Assembly: GCF_001612965.1 (NCBI RefSeq)
Contig: NZ_BDBL01000007.1
Location: 1 to 64,000, forward strand
Source of the DNA: Nocardia kruczakiae NBRC 101016
GTDB taxonomy: Bacteria > Actinomycetota > Actinomycetes > Mycobacteriales > Mycobacteriaceae
Direction of reading: 5' to 3'
Length of the DNA stretch: 64,000 nucleotides
The translations under genes and the position numbers were made by a program. The notes below the pieces were generated by a model. The model made no database searches and was not told where the DNA came from. It saw only the letters and a list, made by a program, of their open reading frames with translations. Position 1 is the stretch's first letter. Each line of letters opens with the position of its first letter. Below are positions 8,769 to 18,905 of the stretch, one piece after another.

Positions 8769-9602
8769 ATGCCGCTGACTCCAGCCGATGTGCACAACGT
8801 CGCGTTCAGCAAACCGCCGATCGGGAAGCGCGGCTACAACGAGGATGAAGTCGACGCCTTCCTCGACTTGGTCGAACAGGAGCTCTCGCGCCTCATCGAG
8901 GAGAATGCGGACCTGCGCCAGCGGGTTGCTGAGCTGGATGCCGAATTGGCGGATGCCAAGAAGTCGCGTCCCGCGCCGCAGGCGGTGAAACCCGCTCCGC
9001 CGCAACCGGAACCGCCGAAGCCCGCGCCCGTGGCGCCGCCGGTGCCGGTGCCGGCCCCCGCGCCGGTGGCGCCCAAGGACAACTCCGCCGCGGATGCGAA
9101 CCTGCAGGCCGCGAAGGTGCTGAGCCTGGCGCAGGAGATGGCCGACCGGCTCACCACCGACGCCAAGGCCGAGGCCGAACAGCTGCTGTCCAACGCCCGG
9201 GCGAATTCCGAGCGAATGGTCAGCGAAGCGCAGACCCGCTCGGACGCGATGGTCGGCGAGGCGCGGCAGAAGGCCGACTCGCTGCTCTCGGACGCCCAGA
9301 CCCGTTCCGACAGCCAGCTTCGCCAGGCCAAGGAGAAGGCCGACGCCCTGCAGGCCGACGCCGAGCGCAAGCACACCGAGATCATGGCCACCATCACCCA
9401 GCAGCGCAGCGTGCTGGAGAGCCGCATCGAGCAGCTGAAGACCTTCGAGCGCGAGTACCGGGTGCGGCTGAAGTCCTACCTGGAATCGCAGCTCGAGGAG
9501 CTGGAGAACCGCGGTTCGGCCGTGCCGGTCGACGGTGGCGAGGCCTTCGAGGCGGTATCGAACAGCCATGGTCCGGCGTCGTTCGCCAAGGGTGGCAAGT
9601 AG
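8769..9602 (+). CDS. wag31: Wag31 (DivIVA), polar growth scaffold
   Basis: Coiled-coil protein that marks cell poles and organises polar peptidoglycan and mycolate synthesis in mycolic-acid actinobacteria. The 277-residue protein begins with the conserved DivIVA membrane-binding domain ([20 protein letters not shown], then [19 protein letters not shown], about 1-60). A Pro/Ala linker (about 75-105) separates this from a long coiled coil (about 110-245) with heptad-like repeats such as [23 protein letters not shown] 8769 follows GAAGGG by 8 bases. Gene order sepF - yggT-type - wag31 is the standard one. Confidence 0.96.
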   Translation: MPLTPADVHNVAFSKPPIGKRGYNEDEVDAFLDLVEQELSRLIEENADLRQRVAELDAELADAKKSRPAPQAVKPAPPQPEPPKPAPVAPPVPVPAPAPVAPKDNSAADANLQAAKVLSLAQEMADRLTTDAKAEAEQLLSNARANSERMVSEAQTRSDAMVGEARQKADSLLSDAQTRSDSQLRQAKEKADALQADAERKHTEIMATITQQRSVLESRIEQLKTFEREYRVRLKSYLESQLEELENRGSAVPVDGGEAFEAVSNSHGPASFAKGGK

Positions 9603-9736
9603 CTCGTCCCGGGTGCCCGCCACCCCGCCGATACGATGGGGTCAGGCGTCGCATACCGCTGTGTGGTCGTAGTTCTGCCGAGCCGCCCGGCCCCTCCGGG
9701 GCGATGCGGCCCGCCCTGCCCGCCTAGGGGGTGACC

Positions 9737-9937
9737 ATGCTCGTTCTGACGCTCGTCCTTGCCGCGATCGGCTTCGCCCTGCTGGTGACGGCGTTGACCA
9801 CCGGATCGGTGATCTGGGCGTGGGGTTGCATCGTCGTCTGCGTGATCGGTGCAGTCCTGCTGCTGGTCAGCGCGCTGGCCATGCGTGAACCCGAGGAAGG
9901 CCCGCAATCACGTCCCGGCCGCCACGCCAAACGCTGA
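9737..9937 (+). CDS. Small two-helix membrane protein
   Basis: Protein of 66 residues with two predicted membrane helices (about 3-22 and 26-47) and a short basic, Pro-rich cytoplasmic tail ending RPGRHAKR. ATG 9737 is preferred because AGGGGG lies at 9726-9731; a GTG at 9731 overlaps that element. It lies between wag31 and ileS, where related actinobacteria also carry a small uncharacterised membrane protein. No function can be assigned. TACGAT in the gap after wag31 could be its -10. Confidence 0.7.
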   Translation: MLVLTLVLAAIGFALLVTALTTGSVIWAWGCIVVCVIGAVLLLVSALAMREPEEGPQSRPGRHAKR

Positions 9938-9989
9938 GCGGGCGGTGAGCAGGGCGGCAACAGGGCACGGAAATAACGTTGCCCGCACT

Positions 9990-10246
9990 GGCTACAATCA
10001 AACCTGTAGATCGGCAGTGATCCGGCCATCACCGGGGAGCCTTCGGAAGAACGGCGCCGCAGGCGCCCAGTAGAACCGAACGGGTGAGCCCGTCACAGCT
10101 CGCAACGAGAGGTCCGCACCGCCGGAACATCCGGCCCCGGACAAGCGGGGTGGTACCGCGGCAGCGGCGCACAGGCGCCGAGGTCGTCCCCGTGCCCACC
10201 GACTGCGCCGAATGCGCGCACTGGCACGAGGGAGACCACAGCCGCC
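9990..10246 (+). promoter_or_regulatory. Translational T-box riboswitch controlling ileS
   Basis: The 5' leader of ileS contains the canonical T-box GGGGTGGTACCGCG at 10147-10160, whose TGGT (10151-10154) pairs with the tRNA acceptor end. Candidate isoleucine specifiers (ATC) lie in the upstream stem region, most plausibly 10020-10022 within GTGATCCGGCC. The element is translational: TCCCCGTGCC (10187-10196) pairs with GGCACG-A-GGGA (10223-10233), ten base pairs with one bulged A, burying the GAGGGAG ribosome-binding site. The same CCCC run can instead pair with the GGGG of the T-box, so the two states exclude each other. A TACAAT -10 lies at 9993-9998. Uncharged tRNA-Ile should free translation. 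Confidence 0.93.
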
Positions 10247-13200
10247 ATGGCGGACGAGACATCCACCCGCAACGCCTATCCCCGCGTCGACTTCACCGAT
10301 GCGGATGCCGGCTCGCGGCAGGGCACGAGCGTGTCGTTCCCGGAGCTCGAGCGCCGGGTGCTGGACTACTGGGCCGCCGACGACACCTTCCGTGCCAGCA
10401 TCGACAACCGTGCCGAGGGGTGCGACGAGTTCGTCTTCTACGACGGCCCGCCGTTCGCCAACGGTTTGCCACATTACGGACATCTGCTCACCGGATATGT
10501 GAAGGATTTGGTTCCGCGGTTCCAGACGATGCGCGGTAAGCGCGTGGAACGGCGCTTCGGTTGGGACACACACGGATTGCCCGCGGAAATCGAAGCGGAG
10601 AAGCAACTCGGTATCACGGACAAATCACAGATCGACGCGATGGGCCTCGCGGAATTCAATGCCGCGTGTAAATCCTCTGTGCTTCGTTACACCAATGAGT
10701 GGCGCGACTATGTGACACGCCAAGCACGGTGGGTCGACTTCGACAACGACTACAAGACCCTCGATCTCGACTTCATGGAGTCGGTGATGTGGGCGTTCAA
10801 GTCGCTGCACGACAAAGGGCTTGTCTACCAAGGCTTCCGGGTGCTGCCCTACAGCTGGTACGAGCAGACGCCGCTGTCGAATCAGGAGGCGCGCCTCGAC
10901 GACGCCTATCGGATGCGCCAGGATCCGGCGGTCACCGTCGACATGCTGCTCGAGGTCGCCCCCGATCATCCGCTGCGCGAACTCGACGGCGCCAACGCGT
11001 TGATCTGGACCACCACGCCGTGGACGCTGCCGTCGAACCTGGCGATCGCGGTTCACCCGGACATCACCTATGCCCACGTGCGCGGCAAGGACGGCAAGCG
11101 GTACGTGCTGGCCGCCGAGCGGGTCTCGCACTATGCCCGCGAACTCGGCACCGCCGACGACGGACTCGAGGTGCTCTCGGAGCATGCGGGCGCGGCGCTC
11201 GCGGGGCTGCGCTATCGGCCGCCGTTCGACTTCTTCCTCGGCCACCCGAACGCGCATCGGGTGCTGAACGCCGACTACGTGACCACCGACTCCGGAACCG
11301 GCGTGGTGCATCTGGCGCCCGCGTTCGGTGAGGAGGACATGGATGTCGCCTCCGCCAACGGCATCGAGGTAGTGCAACCGCTCGACGCCGGCGGCAAGTT
11401 CACCTCGATGGTGCCGCCGTACGAGGGCCTGATGGTCTTCGACGCCAATCCGGTCATCATCAAGGACCTCAAGGCCGCCGGAAAGCTGTTGCGGCACGAG
11501 ACGATCGAGCACTCCTACCCGCACAGCTGGCGTTCCGGTCAGCCGCTGATCTACATGGCGGTGCCCTCGTGGTTCGTGGCGGTCACGAAGTTCCGCGACC
11601 GCATGGTGGAGCTGAACCAGCAGATCACCTGGGTGCCCGAGCACATCCGCGACGGCCAGTTCGGCAAGTGGCTGGAGAACGCGCGCGACTGGAACATCAG
11701 CCGCAACCGGTACTGGGGTGCGCCGATCCCGGTGTGGATCTCCGACGATCCGGCCTACCCGCGCGTCGACGTGTACGGCTCGCTGGACGAGCTGGAACGC
11801 GACTTCGGCGTGCGCCCGGCGGATCTGCACCGCCCGGGCATCGACGAGCTGGTGCGCCCGAATCCCGACGACCCCACCGGGAAGTCGACGATGCGGCGTA
11901 CCCCCGAGGTGCTCGACTGCTGGTTCGAGTCGGGGTCGATGCCGTACGCGCAGGTGCACTACCCGTTCGAGAACAAGGAATGGTTCGACGGCGGAGCCGT
12001 CACATCGAACACTGCGGGTACGTCCGTTGCTCGAGCGCACAGTCCCGGCGATTTCATCGTCGAGTACAACGGGCAGACGCGGGGGTGGTTCTACAACCTG
12101 CACGTCCTCTCGACCGCACTGTTCGACCGGCCGGCGTTCAAATCCGTGGTGGCGCACGGCATCGTGCTCGGCGACGACGGATTGAAGATGTCGAAGTCCA
12201 AGGGCAACTACCCCGACGTCAACGAGGTGTTCGACCGCGACGGCTCCGATGCCATGCGCTGGTTCCTCATGGCGTCGCCGGTGCTGCGCGGCGGCAACCT
12301 GATCGTCACCGAACGCGGGATCCGCGAAGGGGTGAGCCACGCGCTGCGGCCGCTGTGGAACGCGTGGACGTTCCTGCAGCTCTACGCCTCGAAACCCGGT
12401 GTGTGGCGGACGGATTCGGCCAATGTGCTGGATCGCTACATCCTCGCCAAACTGGCCGCGGCCCGCGATGTGATGACCGAGGCGCTCGAGGTCTACGACA
12501 TCGCCACCGCCTGCGACGAACTGCGTTCGTTCGCCGACGCGCTCACCAATTGGTATGTGCGCCGGTCGCGTTCGCGGTTCTGGGAGGAGGACCGCGACGC
12601 GATCGACACCCTGCACACCGTGCTGGAGGTCACCTGCCGGCTGGCCGCCCCGCTGCTGCCGCTGATCACCGAGGTGATCTGGCGCGGGCTGACGGGGGAG
12701 CGGTCGGTGCATCTGACCGACTGGCCGGGCGAGACCGAACTGCCCCGTGATCCGGAGCTGGTGTCGGCGATGGACGAGGTGCGGTCGGTGTGCTCGACGG
12801 TGCTGAGCCTGCGCAAGGCGCAGAATCTGCGGGTGCGGCTGCCGCTGTCCGAGGTCACCATCGCCGCGCCCGATGCGGAGCGGCTGCGTCCGTTCGCCGA
12901 TCTCGTCGCCGACGAGGTCAACGTCAAGAAGGTGGACCTGACCACCGAAGTGGCCGCGCACGGCCGGTTCGAATTGGTCGTCAACGCCCGCGCCGCCGGT
13001 CCGCGGCTGGGCAAGGACGTCCAGGGCGTGATCAAGGCGGTGAAGGCCGGCCAGTGGCGCGAGGACGACGGCGTGGTCACGGCGCTGGTGGCCGGCCACG
13101 ACGACGGCATCGCACTGCTGCCCGAGGAGTACACCCAGCGTCTGGTGGCGGCCGAACCCGAGTCCACCGCAGCCCTGCCCGGCAATGCCGGCCTGGTGGT

Positions 13201-13474
13201 GCTGAATTCGGAGGTCACCGAGGAACTCGAGGCCGAGGGCTGGGCCCGCGACCTGATCCGCGATCTGCAGGAGACCCGCAAGTCGCTGGGCCTCGACGTC
13301 TCCGACCGCATCACCGTGGTGCTGGAGGTGCCGCAGGAGCGCGCGGAGTGGGCACGCACGCACCGCGACCTCATCGCCGGGGAAATCCTCGCCACCGAGC
13401 TCAGCTTCGCGCCCGCGGGCGCCGAGGCGGCCGATGTGGTCGGCGGTGTGCGCGCCGCGATCACCAAGGCCTGA
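10247..13474 (+). CDS. ileS: Isoleucyl-tRNA synthetase
   Basis: Class I aminoacyl-tRNA synthetase charging tRNA-Ile in the cytoplasm. At 1075 residues it belongs to the longer, eukaryote-like IleS type found in actinobacteria. The HIGH motif appears as [14 protein letters not shown] near residue 75, the CP1 editing domain occupies about 190-400, and the KMSKS motif reads [16 protein letters not shown] near 645; an anticodon-binding domain and C-terminal extension follow. The ATG at 10247 ends the T-box leader. A strong terminator hairpin follows the stop. The IleS2-like class is known for low mupirocin sensitivity; resistance here is not shown. Confidence 0.97.
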   Translation: MADETSTRNAYPRVDFTDADAGSRQGTSVSFPELERRVLDYWAADDTFRASIDNRAEGCDEFVFYDGPPFANGLPHYGHLLTGYVKDLVPRFQTMRGKRVERRFGWDTHGLPAEIEAEKQLGITDKSQIDAMGLAEFNAACKSSVLRYTNEWRDYVTRQARWVDFDNDYKTLDLDFMESVMWAFKSLHDKGLVYQGFRVLPYSWYEQTPLSNQEARLDDAYRMRQDPAVTVDMLLEVAPDHPLRELDGANALIWTTTPWTLPSNLAIAVHPDITYAHVRGKDGKRYVLAAERVSHYARELGTADDGLEVLSEHAGAALAGLRYRPPFDFFLGHPNAHRVLNADYVTTDSGTGVVHLAPAFGEEDMDVASANGIEVVQPLDAGGKFTSMVPPYEGLMVFDANPVIIKDLKAAGKLLRHETIEHSYPHSWRSGQPLIYMAVPSWFVAVTKFRDRMVELNQQITWVPEHIRDGQFGKWLENARDWNISRNRYWGAPIPVWISDDPAYPRVDVYGSLDELERDFGVRPADLHRPGIDELVRPNPDDPTGKSTMRRTPEVLDCWFESGSMPYAQVHYPFENKEWFDGGAVTSNTAGTSVARAHSPGDFIVEYNGQTRGWFYNLHVLSTALFDRPAFKSVVAHGIVLGDDGLKMSKSKGNYPDVNEVFDRDGSDAMRWFLMASPVLRGGNLIVTERGIREGVSHALRPLWNAWTFLQLYASKPGVWRTDSANVLDRYILAKLAAARDVMTEALEVYDIATACDELRSFADALTNWYVRRSRSRFWEEDRDAIDTLHTVLEVTCRLAAPLLPLITEVIWRGLTGERSVHLTDWPGETELPRDPELVSAMDEVRSVCSTVLSLRKAQNLRVRLPLSEVTIAAPDAERLRPFADLVADEVNVKKVDLTTEVAAHGRFELVVNARAAGPRLGKDVQGVIKAVKAGQWREDDGVVTALVAGHDDGIALLPEEYTQRLVAAEPESTAALPGNAGLVVLNSEVTEELEAEGWARDLIRDLQETRKSLGLDVSDRITVVLEVPQERAEWARTHRDLIAGEILATELSFAPAGAEAADVVGGVRAAITKA

Positions 13475-13489
13475 GCACGCGAATCCCGA

Positions 13490-13525
13490 AACGAGCCCGG
13501 TCCGCTCGGTCGGACCGGGCTCGTT
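13490..13525 (+). terminator. Terminator after ileS
   Basis: Perfect 15-bp stem (AACGAGCCCGGTCCG and its complement) around a CTCGGT loop, starting 16 bases after the ileS stop. Confidence 0.85.
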
Positions 13526-13928
13526 CGGCATTGTCCGATCCTTGTCCGGTCGGGCGCGCGTATACCCAGGTAGACGGGGGTTACACGCCGCCCTCGGGTG
13601 TGGCGGCAGGCGCGAGCGCGGCGTGTGGCACGGCGATTCCCGGCATGACCTGGGGTGTGTCCCGTGGGGCCGGAACGGATCACGGTTGCGGATTGGTACT
13701 TGTGGTGTGCGTGTGACTTGCGCTAAAACAGCTATGTCACAGCAACCGTCACTCTTTAGTTGAGCTTAGGTGTTTTTCCCGGATCGACCCCCGTTGAAAC
13801 TGCACTACCAGGTAGTTGACCGGCTGAGATGCCCGTGGGGAAGCGGCCATCCCAAGTCCATGCTGTGTGCTGTGTAATCGCCGGTCGGTATGCCGTGGTG
13901 GATGCATGTCATACCGAAGGGCGAGCAC
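13526..13928. other. Intergenic region before the NlpC/P60 gene, no gene seen
   Basis: About 400 bases with unusual local AT-richness at 13720-13795. It contains small symmetries only: TGTGAC at 13712-13717 and GTCACA at 13736-13741 (18 apart), and CTACC-A-GGTAG at 13805-13815. It must hold the promoter of the NlpC/P60 gene, but no clear -35/-10 pair stands out. I looked for a c-di-AMP (ydaO-type) riboswitch, which often precedes such hydrolases, and did not find its conserved core. Confidence 0.5.
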
Positions 13929-14504
13929 ATGGCACCGTCATCCGTGCGCGGATCCTCGCGCCGCAGATACACCCGCTATCTTCTGGCCGCGATCGCCGCG
14001 GCCGTCTCCGTATCGATATGGGCCGGTCCGGCCACCGCCGCACCGGCCGACACCGGCAGTTCCTCCGGATCCCTCGACTCGGGCAGCAGCTCCGGATCGG
14101 GTAGCGGATCGGCCTCCGGCAGCGCCAGCGGTTCGGCGGCGCTACCGCTGCCCAGCCCGCGGGCGTCGATCGCCCTCAGTGTTGCCGGCTCACAGGCGGG
14201 CAAGCCCTATGAATGGGGCGGGACCGGGCCCAACGCCTACGACTGCTCCGGACTCGTGCAGTGGGCGTTCCGGCAGGTCGGCATCATGCTGCCGCGCACC
14301 ACCTGGGAACAGGCCACCGCGGGCAGCGCCGTGCCGTTCGGCGCCATGATGCCCGGCGATGTGGTCGTCGTGAATACCGACGGCTCGCACGAGGGCATCT
14401 ACGCCGGCGGCGGCATGCTGCTCAACGCCTACGGACCGGGCGTGCCGATCGGATTGACACCGCTGAGCGAATTCGACATCTACGCGATCCGGCGCTTCTT
14501 CTGA
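13929..14504 (+). CDS. Secreted NlpC/P60-family peptidoglycan hydrolase
   Basis: Predicted exported cysteine peptidase that would cut stem peptides of peptidoglycan. The 191-residue protein has a basic N-terminus and signal peptide (about 1-38, cut after ATAAPA), a Ser/Gly-rich linker (about 43-70), and a single NlpC/P60 domain. In the domain the catalytic cysteine is Cys106 in AYDCSGLVQW, and the histidine is in DGSHEGIYAGG about 47 residues later. ATG 13929 follows GAAGGGCGAG. The gene stands alone and is closed by a terminator, convergent with the next gene. No cell-wall-binding repeat is present. Confidence 0.9.
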   Translation: MAPSSVRGSSRRRYTRYLLAAIAAAVSVSIWAGPATAAPADTGSSSGSLDSGSSSGSGSGSASGSASGSAALPLPSPRASIALSVAGSQAGKPYEWGGTGPNAYDCSGLVQWAFRQVGIMLPRTTWEQATAGSAVPFGAMMPGDVVVVNTDGSHEGIYAGGGMLLNAYGPGVPIGLTPLSEFDIYAIRRFF

Positions 14505-14511
14505 GCCGACT

Positions 14512-14544
14512 GCCCGGGCTGGGAGTTCTCGTACCAGCCCGGGC
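14512..14544. terminator. Terminator between convergent genes
   Basis: An 11-bp perfect stem (GCCCGGGCTGG and complement) with an 11-base loop begins 8 bases past the NlpC/P60 stop. The leftward membrane protein gene ends 73 bases further on, so the hairpin may serve both strands. Confidence 0.7.
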
Positions 14545-14617
14545 GTCGACTACTGCGCGACGTCAGTGCGTCCCGCATCGCGATCTGCCGCGGCCCTGCT
14601 CGCACGGCGACCCGAGC

Positions 14618-15778
14618 TCAGACGCCCACCGCCTGTTCGATCTCCTCCTCGGCGTCGGCGTCCTCGTCGACATCTGCGCCGACTGCGGCGTTCTCGGGCG
14701 GGCGGGGTGTTTCGACCGGGATTCCGCTGGCTGCCTGAGCGGCGGGTGCGTGTGCCACGGAGTGCGCGGCGCCGGGTATGGCCGCGTGCGCCGGAACATG
14801 TGCCGTGGACTGCGCGGCGGCGCGGCGGCGTTCGTAGGCGCCGCCCACCAGCACCAGCACCACACCGGCCGCGAACCACAGGGCCAGGCCGGTGATCCGG
14901 CTGCCGAGGCCGCCGTTGCCGTCGAAGTAGAGCAGGCTGCGGGCGCCCTCGACGAAGCCCGCGCCGTTCCAGAACGAGTGCAGGGCGCCGAAGAAGCCGT
15001 TCTGCAGTTCGGGGCGGTAGATGCCGCCGGAGGTGGTGAAGTTCAGCATCACGAACAGCACCATCACAGCGAGTGTGGTCCAGCGCTTCAGGAATGGGTG
15101 CAGGCCGATACCGATGAACAGGATGCCCGCGGCGTACAACCAGCCCATCGCCCAGATCGAGGCGTAGTCGTGGTCGACGACGTGGAAGACCGGTCCGGCC
15201 AGCACGATGCCGATCACACTCACGACGAACGAGGTGGCCACCGCGGTCAGCGCCCGCACGGCCATGCGGGTTCCCGCGCCGGCGACGCTGATCGCGGCGA
15301 CGCTGCCGTAGGCACCGATGCTGAGCGCGACGAGGACGAAGAACAGGCCCTGCCCGGTCGGGTCGCCCGAGGCGGTGGGCGCGATATCGGTCGTGTGCAG
15401 CGGCAGATTCTGCTGGGCGGTCACGGCACCGAACACCGTCTCGACGGCCATGGCGGTGGTATCCGAATTCGCCTCGGCGACAAGCAGTTCGGGCGATTGC
15501 GCGTCGGGGACGAAGGCGCCGGCCAGATCGCGGTGGCGCAACCGGTCCACGGCGTCGGCGCGGTCGGTGATCGTGACGACGTCGAGCGCGTCACCGGCCC
15601 GGTCCTTCAGCGTCTGTGCCATCACCTTGACCTCGGGGCTGTCGCCGACGATCGCGACCTGCACATGGTTGGGTTCGGGCTGGTGGAAGGCGCCCAGGTA
15701 GGCCAGGCCCATGCCCAGGCACATCAGCAATGGGGTCAGCAGATGTCCGGCCATGTGCCGAAGCTGGTGCAGGGACAT
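14618..15778 (-). CDS. Membrane protein, ABC-2/YhgE-Pip-like, under MarR control
   Basis: Integral membrane protein of 386 residues. It has an N-terminal helix (about 8-30), a large outside domain (about 35-150), a cluster of about four or five hydrophobic segments (starting FFVLVALSIGAYGSVAAISVA, about 165-330), and a Pro/Ala-rich acidic cytoplasmic tail. This arrangement resembles YhgE/Pip and ABC-2-type transporter permeases without an ATPase. I cannot name the substrate. The leftward ATG 15778 has GGAG eight bases upstream. It diverges from a MarR gene across 55 bases full of TACAAC/GTTGTA repeats, so it is probably the MarR target and perhaps an efflux or stress-response protein. Confidence 0.75.
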   Translation of the reverse strand: MSLHQLRHMAGHLLTPLLMCLGMGLAYLGAFHQPEPNHVQVAIVGDSPEVKVMAQTLKDRAGDALDVVTITDRADAVDRLRHRDLAGAFVPDAQSPELLVAEANSDTTAMAVETVFGAVTAQQNLPLHTTDIAPTASGDPTGQGLFFVLVALSIGAYGSVAAISVAGAGTRMAVRALTAVATSFVVSVIGIVLAGPVFHVVDHDYASIWAMGWLYAAGILFIGIGLHPFLKRWTTLAVMVLFVMLNFTTSGGIYRPELQNGFFGALHSFWNGAGFVEGARSLLYFDGNGGLGSRITGLALWFAAGVVLVLVGGAYERRRAAAQSTAHVPAHAAIPGAAHSVAHAPAAQAASGIPVETPRPPENAAVGADVDEDADAEEEIEQAVGV

Positions 15779-15803
15779 GATCGTCACTCCAAAGGTTGGT
15801 AAA

Positions 15804-15832
15804 TACAACTATCGTTTGTTGTACTATACAAC
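15804..15832. promoter_or_regulatory. MarR operator array (TACAAC/GTTGTA)
   Basis: Three alternating half-sites lie between the divergent genes: TACAAC (15804-15809), GTTGTA (15818-15823) and TACAAC (15827-15832). The last two form a perfect 15-base palindrome GTTGTA-CTA-TACAAC ending one base before the MarR start codon. Such near-start palindromes are typical of autoregulated MarR genes. Confidence 0.75.
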
Positions 15833-15833
15833 C

Positions 15834-16280
15834 ATGAAGGGGTCGCAGCCATACCCGTCCCGCAGTGTGGCGATTCAGACAATCCAGCGCGAGCTCACGG
15901 CGTTCGCCCGCCGGGCCCGCGGACGTGCCGCCGAACTACATCCGGAACTCCCGCTGGTGGCCTACAGCATTCTCGATCTGGTGATCGCGCGCGACGGCTG
16001 CCTCGCCGCCGAACTGGCCGAGTATTTCGTGCTCGACAAGTCCACGATGAGCAGACAGGTAGCGGCGCTGGAGAAGCAGGGCTACCTCGTCAAGGAGGTC
16101 GACCCGGCCAACCGCCGCAACCACGTCCTGCACGCCACGCCGGAGGGCCGGCGCGTCGCGGCCGACTCGGAGCGGGCGCGCAGTGCCGCGGTGAACGAAC
16201 GCTTCCGCGACTGGGACGACCATGACGTCGCCCGGCTCGCCGCCTATCTGGAGCGCTACAACGCGGCCGACGGCGGCTGA
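15834..16280 (+). CDS. MarR-family transcription regulator
   Basis: Winged-helix repressor of 148 residues. The helix-turn-helix and wing span about residues 45-95 (LVIARDGCLAAELAEYFVLD, then KSTMSRQVAALEKQGYLVKE), followed by the conserved DPANRRNHVLHATPEGRRVA segment. N- and C-terminal helices form the dimer interface. ATG 15834 follows the palindromic operator directly, implying autoregulation together with the divergent membrane protein gene. The ligand is unknown. Confidence 0.9.
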   Translation: MKGSQPYPSRSVAIQTIQRELTAFARRARGRAAELHPELPLVAYSILDLVIARDGCLAAELAEYFVLDKSTMSRQVAALEKQGYLVKEVDPANRRNHVLHATPEGRRVAADSERARSAAVNERFRDWDDHDVARLAAYLERYNAADGG

Positions 16281-16361
16281 ACGCCGCACTTCACCGACGC
16301 CCGTCCCCGGAGGCGGCGGGTGCGGTTCCACGCCGCGAGAATCGTTGCGGCGCTCAGGGCC

Positions 16362-17240
16362 TCACTCGTTGCACAGATCGCGCAGCAGCGGCCCGTACTG
16401 GGGGTGGCTGAGCGCGGAGGCGAACTGCGCGACCAGGTAATCCGCCGGATTGCCCGTGTCGTACCAGCGGCCGCGGATCACCTGTCCGTAGACCGGGTTC
16501 GAGGCGGCGAACACGTTGATGGCGTCCGTCAGATACACCTCGCCGGTGCGGTGGGTGTACCACTGGTCGACCTGCTTGCGCAGCTCGTCGACGATGCCGG
16601 GGGTGACGACGTATCCGCCGATCGCGGCATAGGCCGAGGGTGCGTCCTCCGGCTTCGGCTTCTCCCGCAGCCCGCTGATGCGCATGAGGCCGGGCTCGTA
16701 GGAATCCTCGACCACCGGCACGCCGTAGCGCTGGGAGTCGGCGGGATCCATCGGCATCAACGCCAGCACCGGCGAGCCGGTCTTGTTGTAGGCGTCGATG
16801 AGCTGCTGCGCCCGCGGCACCTCGGCGACGAAGACGTCGTCGGGCCACAGCACCAGCATCGGCTCGTCGCCCAGCGCGCGGGCGGCGTTGAGCACCGGCG
16901 TGCCGTTGCCGTAGGGGCCGTGCTGGTCCAGATAGGTGATGTGGCCGAGCCGGCCGAGTTCGCCGACCTCTTCCACGGCGTCGGCATAGGCGGCTTTACC
17001 GTCGGCGCGCAGCTGCGCCACCAATGCCGGATTGGGACGGAAATGGTCCTGGATCAGGGACTTCCCGCCGCTCACCACGATCGTGATATCGGTGATGCCG
17101 GACGCTACCAGCTCCCGCACGGTGTGCTCGATCACCGGTTTGTCGCCGACCGGCAGCATCTCCTTGGGGATGGCCTTGGTCAGCGGCAGCAGGCGGGAGC
17201 CGATGCCGGCGGCTGGGATCACTGCCTTGCGGATGGTCAT
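16362..17240 (-). CDS. GalU-type UTP-glucose-1-phosphate uridylyltransferase
   Basis: Nucleotidyltransferase expected to make UDP-glucose (or a related sugar nucleotide) for glycan and trehalose synthesis. The 292-residue protein starts with the nucleotide signature VIPAAGIGSRLLPLTKAIPK, followed by EMLPVGDKPVIEHTVRE, and has the LWPDDVFVAE metal-binding region near residue 133 and GLREKPKPEDAPS near 190. It differs in sequence from the classic mycobacterial GalU, so it may be a second paralogue; I leave the symbol empty. The leftward ATG 17240 is preferred; a GTG at 17258 is possible. It converges on the MarR gene 81 bases away. Confidence 0.85.
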   Translation of the reverse strand: MTIRKAVIPAAGIGSRLLPLTKAIPKEMLPVGDKPVIEHTVRELVASGITDITIVVSGGKSLIQDHFRPNPALVAQLRADGKAAYADAVEEVGELGRLGHITYLDQHGPYGNGTPVLNAARALGDEPMLVLWPDDVFVAEVPRAQQLIDAYNKTGSPVLALMPMDPADSQRYGVPVVEDSYEPGLMRISGLREKPKPEDAPSAYAAIGGYVVTPGIVDELRKQVDQWYTHRTGEVYLTDAINVFAASNPVYGQVIRGRWYDTGNPADYLVAQFASALSHPQYGPLLRDLCNE

Positions 17241-17443
17241 GAACCGATCATCACACACTTCCGCTGCCGGATATGTCGGTCCCCGCGCGTAGATTTCCGG
17301 GTATGCACTCTGTCCCCGACGCGGCTACCGGCGGTCTCGTGCCTGGTCAGCGGGCATCCACCGGGGTCGATGCGGGTGCCGGGGGCGGGTCGGCAGTGCA
17401 TCTGCACGCACAGGAACCCGACAGCAATTTCGGAGCCGACACG

Positions 17444-18805
17444 ATGGCGGCGCGGCGCTGGGTGCTGCACATCGATATGGACGCCTTCTTCGCCTCGGTC
17501 GAACAGCTGACCCGTCCGACCTTGCGCGGCCGGCCCGTACTCGTCGGCGGGATGGGCGGCCGGGGCGTGGTCGCCGGGGCCAGCTACGAGGCGCGGGTCT
17601 TCGGCGCCCGGTCGGCGATGCCCATGCATCAGGCGCGCCGGCTGGTCGGCGTCAGCGCGGTGGTGATCCCGCCGCGCGGGGTGGTCTACGGCGAAGTCAG
17701 CGGGCAGGTGTTCGAGACCCTGCGGTCGTGGATTCCGGTGCTCGAGACGCTGTCGTTCGACGAGGCGTTCGGTGAGCCCGCCGAACTCGCCGGCGCGAAC
17801 GCGGCGCAGGTGCGCGAATTCTGCGAGCAACTGCGGCAATCGGTGCGGGAGCGCACCGGGCTGGTGGCCTCCGTCGGCGCCGGCACCGGCAAACAATTGG
17901 CCAAGATCGCATCGGGACTCGCGAAACCCGATGGGGTGCGGGTGATTTCACCGGCCGAACAGCAGGCGCTTCTGGCCGGGCTGCCGGTGCGCAAACTGTG
18001 GGGGATCGGGCCGGTGGCCGAACACCGGCTGCGTTCGGTCGGCATCGAAACCGTCGGCGCGTTCGCGGCCCTGCCCGAACCGGAGGCGGCGTCGCTGCTG
18101 GGTGGCAGTGTCGGCGCGGCGCTGCACCGGCTCGCCCGCGGTATCGACGAACGACCCGTCGCCGAGCGAGCCGAGGCCAAACAGATCAGCGCCGAAACCA
18201 CCTACGAGACCGACATCGTCACGCTGGCGCAGCTGCGTCCGGCGATCGAGGCGATGGCGGAGGCCGCGCACCGGCGGCTGCTGCGCGACGGCCGCGCGGC
18301 CCGCACGGTGGTCCTGAAATTGAAGAAGAGCGATATGAGCATCGTGACGCGCTCGCTCACCCTGCCCTACGCCACCACCGATCCGGCCACGCTCACCGCG
18401 GCGGCCCAGCGCTCGGCCATCGATCCCGTCGAATTGGGCTCGATTCGGCTGGTGGGCGTGGGATTCGGCGGTTTGTCGGCGGTGCGGCAGGAATCGCTGT
18501 TCCCCGAACTGGATCGCGACACCGGTGCGGTGGGCGACGCGGTCTTCGAGGAACCGATCGCCGGGCCGGTGCCGGCGGATGAGCCGGTCGTACCGCCGCC
18601 GACCCGCTCCTACACCACCGAGTTCTGGTATCCCGGACGCGATGTCGGCCATCCCCGGTATGGCCACGGCTGGGTACAGGGCAGCGGGCACGGGCGGGTC
18701 ACCGTCCGATTCGAGACCCGCTCGACAGGGCCGGGCCCGGCGTATACGTTCGCTGCCGACGATGACGATCTCACCCCGGCCGATCCGCTCCTTAGTCTTC
18801 GTTGA
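17444..18805 (+). CDS. dinB: DNA polymerase IV, DinB (Y-family)
   Basis: Translesion DNA polymerase. The 453-residue protein has the palm motif [15 protein letters not shown] (first metal aspartates), [15 protein letters not shown], and the second catalytic motif LSFDEAF, all near the N-terminus. The little-finger domain follows, then QESLFPEL near residue 350 as a probable beta-clamp-binding peptide. An extra C-terminal domain of about 85 residues resembles that of mycobacterial DinB1. ATG 17444 is chosen because CGGAG lies 8 bases upstream and it matches the family start; an in-frame ATG at 17303 would add 47 low-complexity residues. Confidence 0.92.
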   Translation: MAARRWVLHIDMDAFFASVEQLTRPTLRGRPVLVGGMGGRGVVAGASYEARVFGARSAMPMHQARRLVGVSAVVIPPRGVVYGEVSGQVFETLRSWIPVLETLSFDEAFGEPAELAGANAAQVREFCEQLRQSVRERTGLVASVGAGTGKQLAKIASGLAKPDGVRVISPAEQQALLAGLPVRKLWGIGPVAEHRLRSVGIETVGAFAALPEPEAASLLGGSVGAALHRLARGIDERPVAERAEAKQISAETTYETDIVTLAQLRPAIEAMAEAAHRRLLRDGRAARTVVLKLKKSDMSIVTRSLTLPYATTDPATLTAAAQRSAIDPVELGSIRLVGVGFGGLSAVRQESLFPELDRDTGAVGDAVFEEPIAGPVPADEPVVPPPTRSYTTEFWYPGRDVGHPRYGHGWVQGSGHGRVTVRFETRSTGPGPAYTFAADDDDLTPADPLLSLR

Positions 18806-18905
18806 AATTTGGCGGGTAGCGTGAGGCCACTCGTGCACTGCCGCCGGTCGGGTGGGAGCTGTCACGTGAACGGAACCAGACCAACTCGAACGCAAAGGAC
18901 GAGCA

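Noticed and set aside
13712-13741. TGTGAC ... GTCACA symmetry upstream of the NlpC/P60 gene as a CRP-type site
   Set aside because: Half-sites are 18 bases apart; CRP/GlxR sites need about 6. No other support.
13526-13928. c-di-AMP (ydaO-type) riboswitch before the peptidoglycan hydrolase
   Set aside because: Such riboswitches are common before these genes, but I could not find the conserved core in this leader.
13829-14104. 91-codon frame overlapping the NlpC/P60 start
   Set aside because: Lies in another frame of a gene with clear signal peptide and catalytic motifs; no features of its own.
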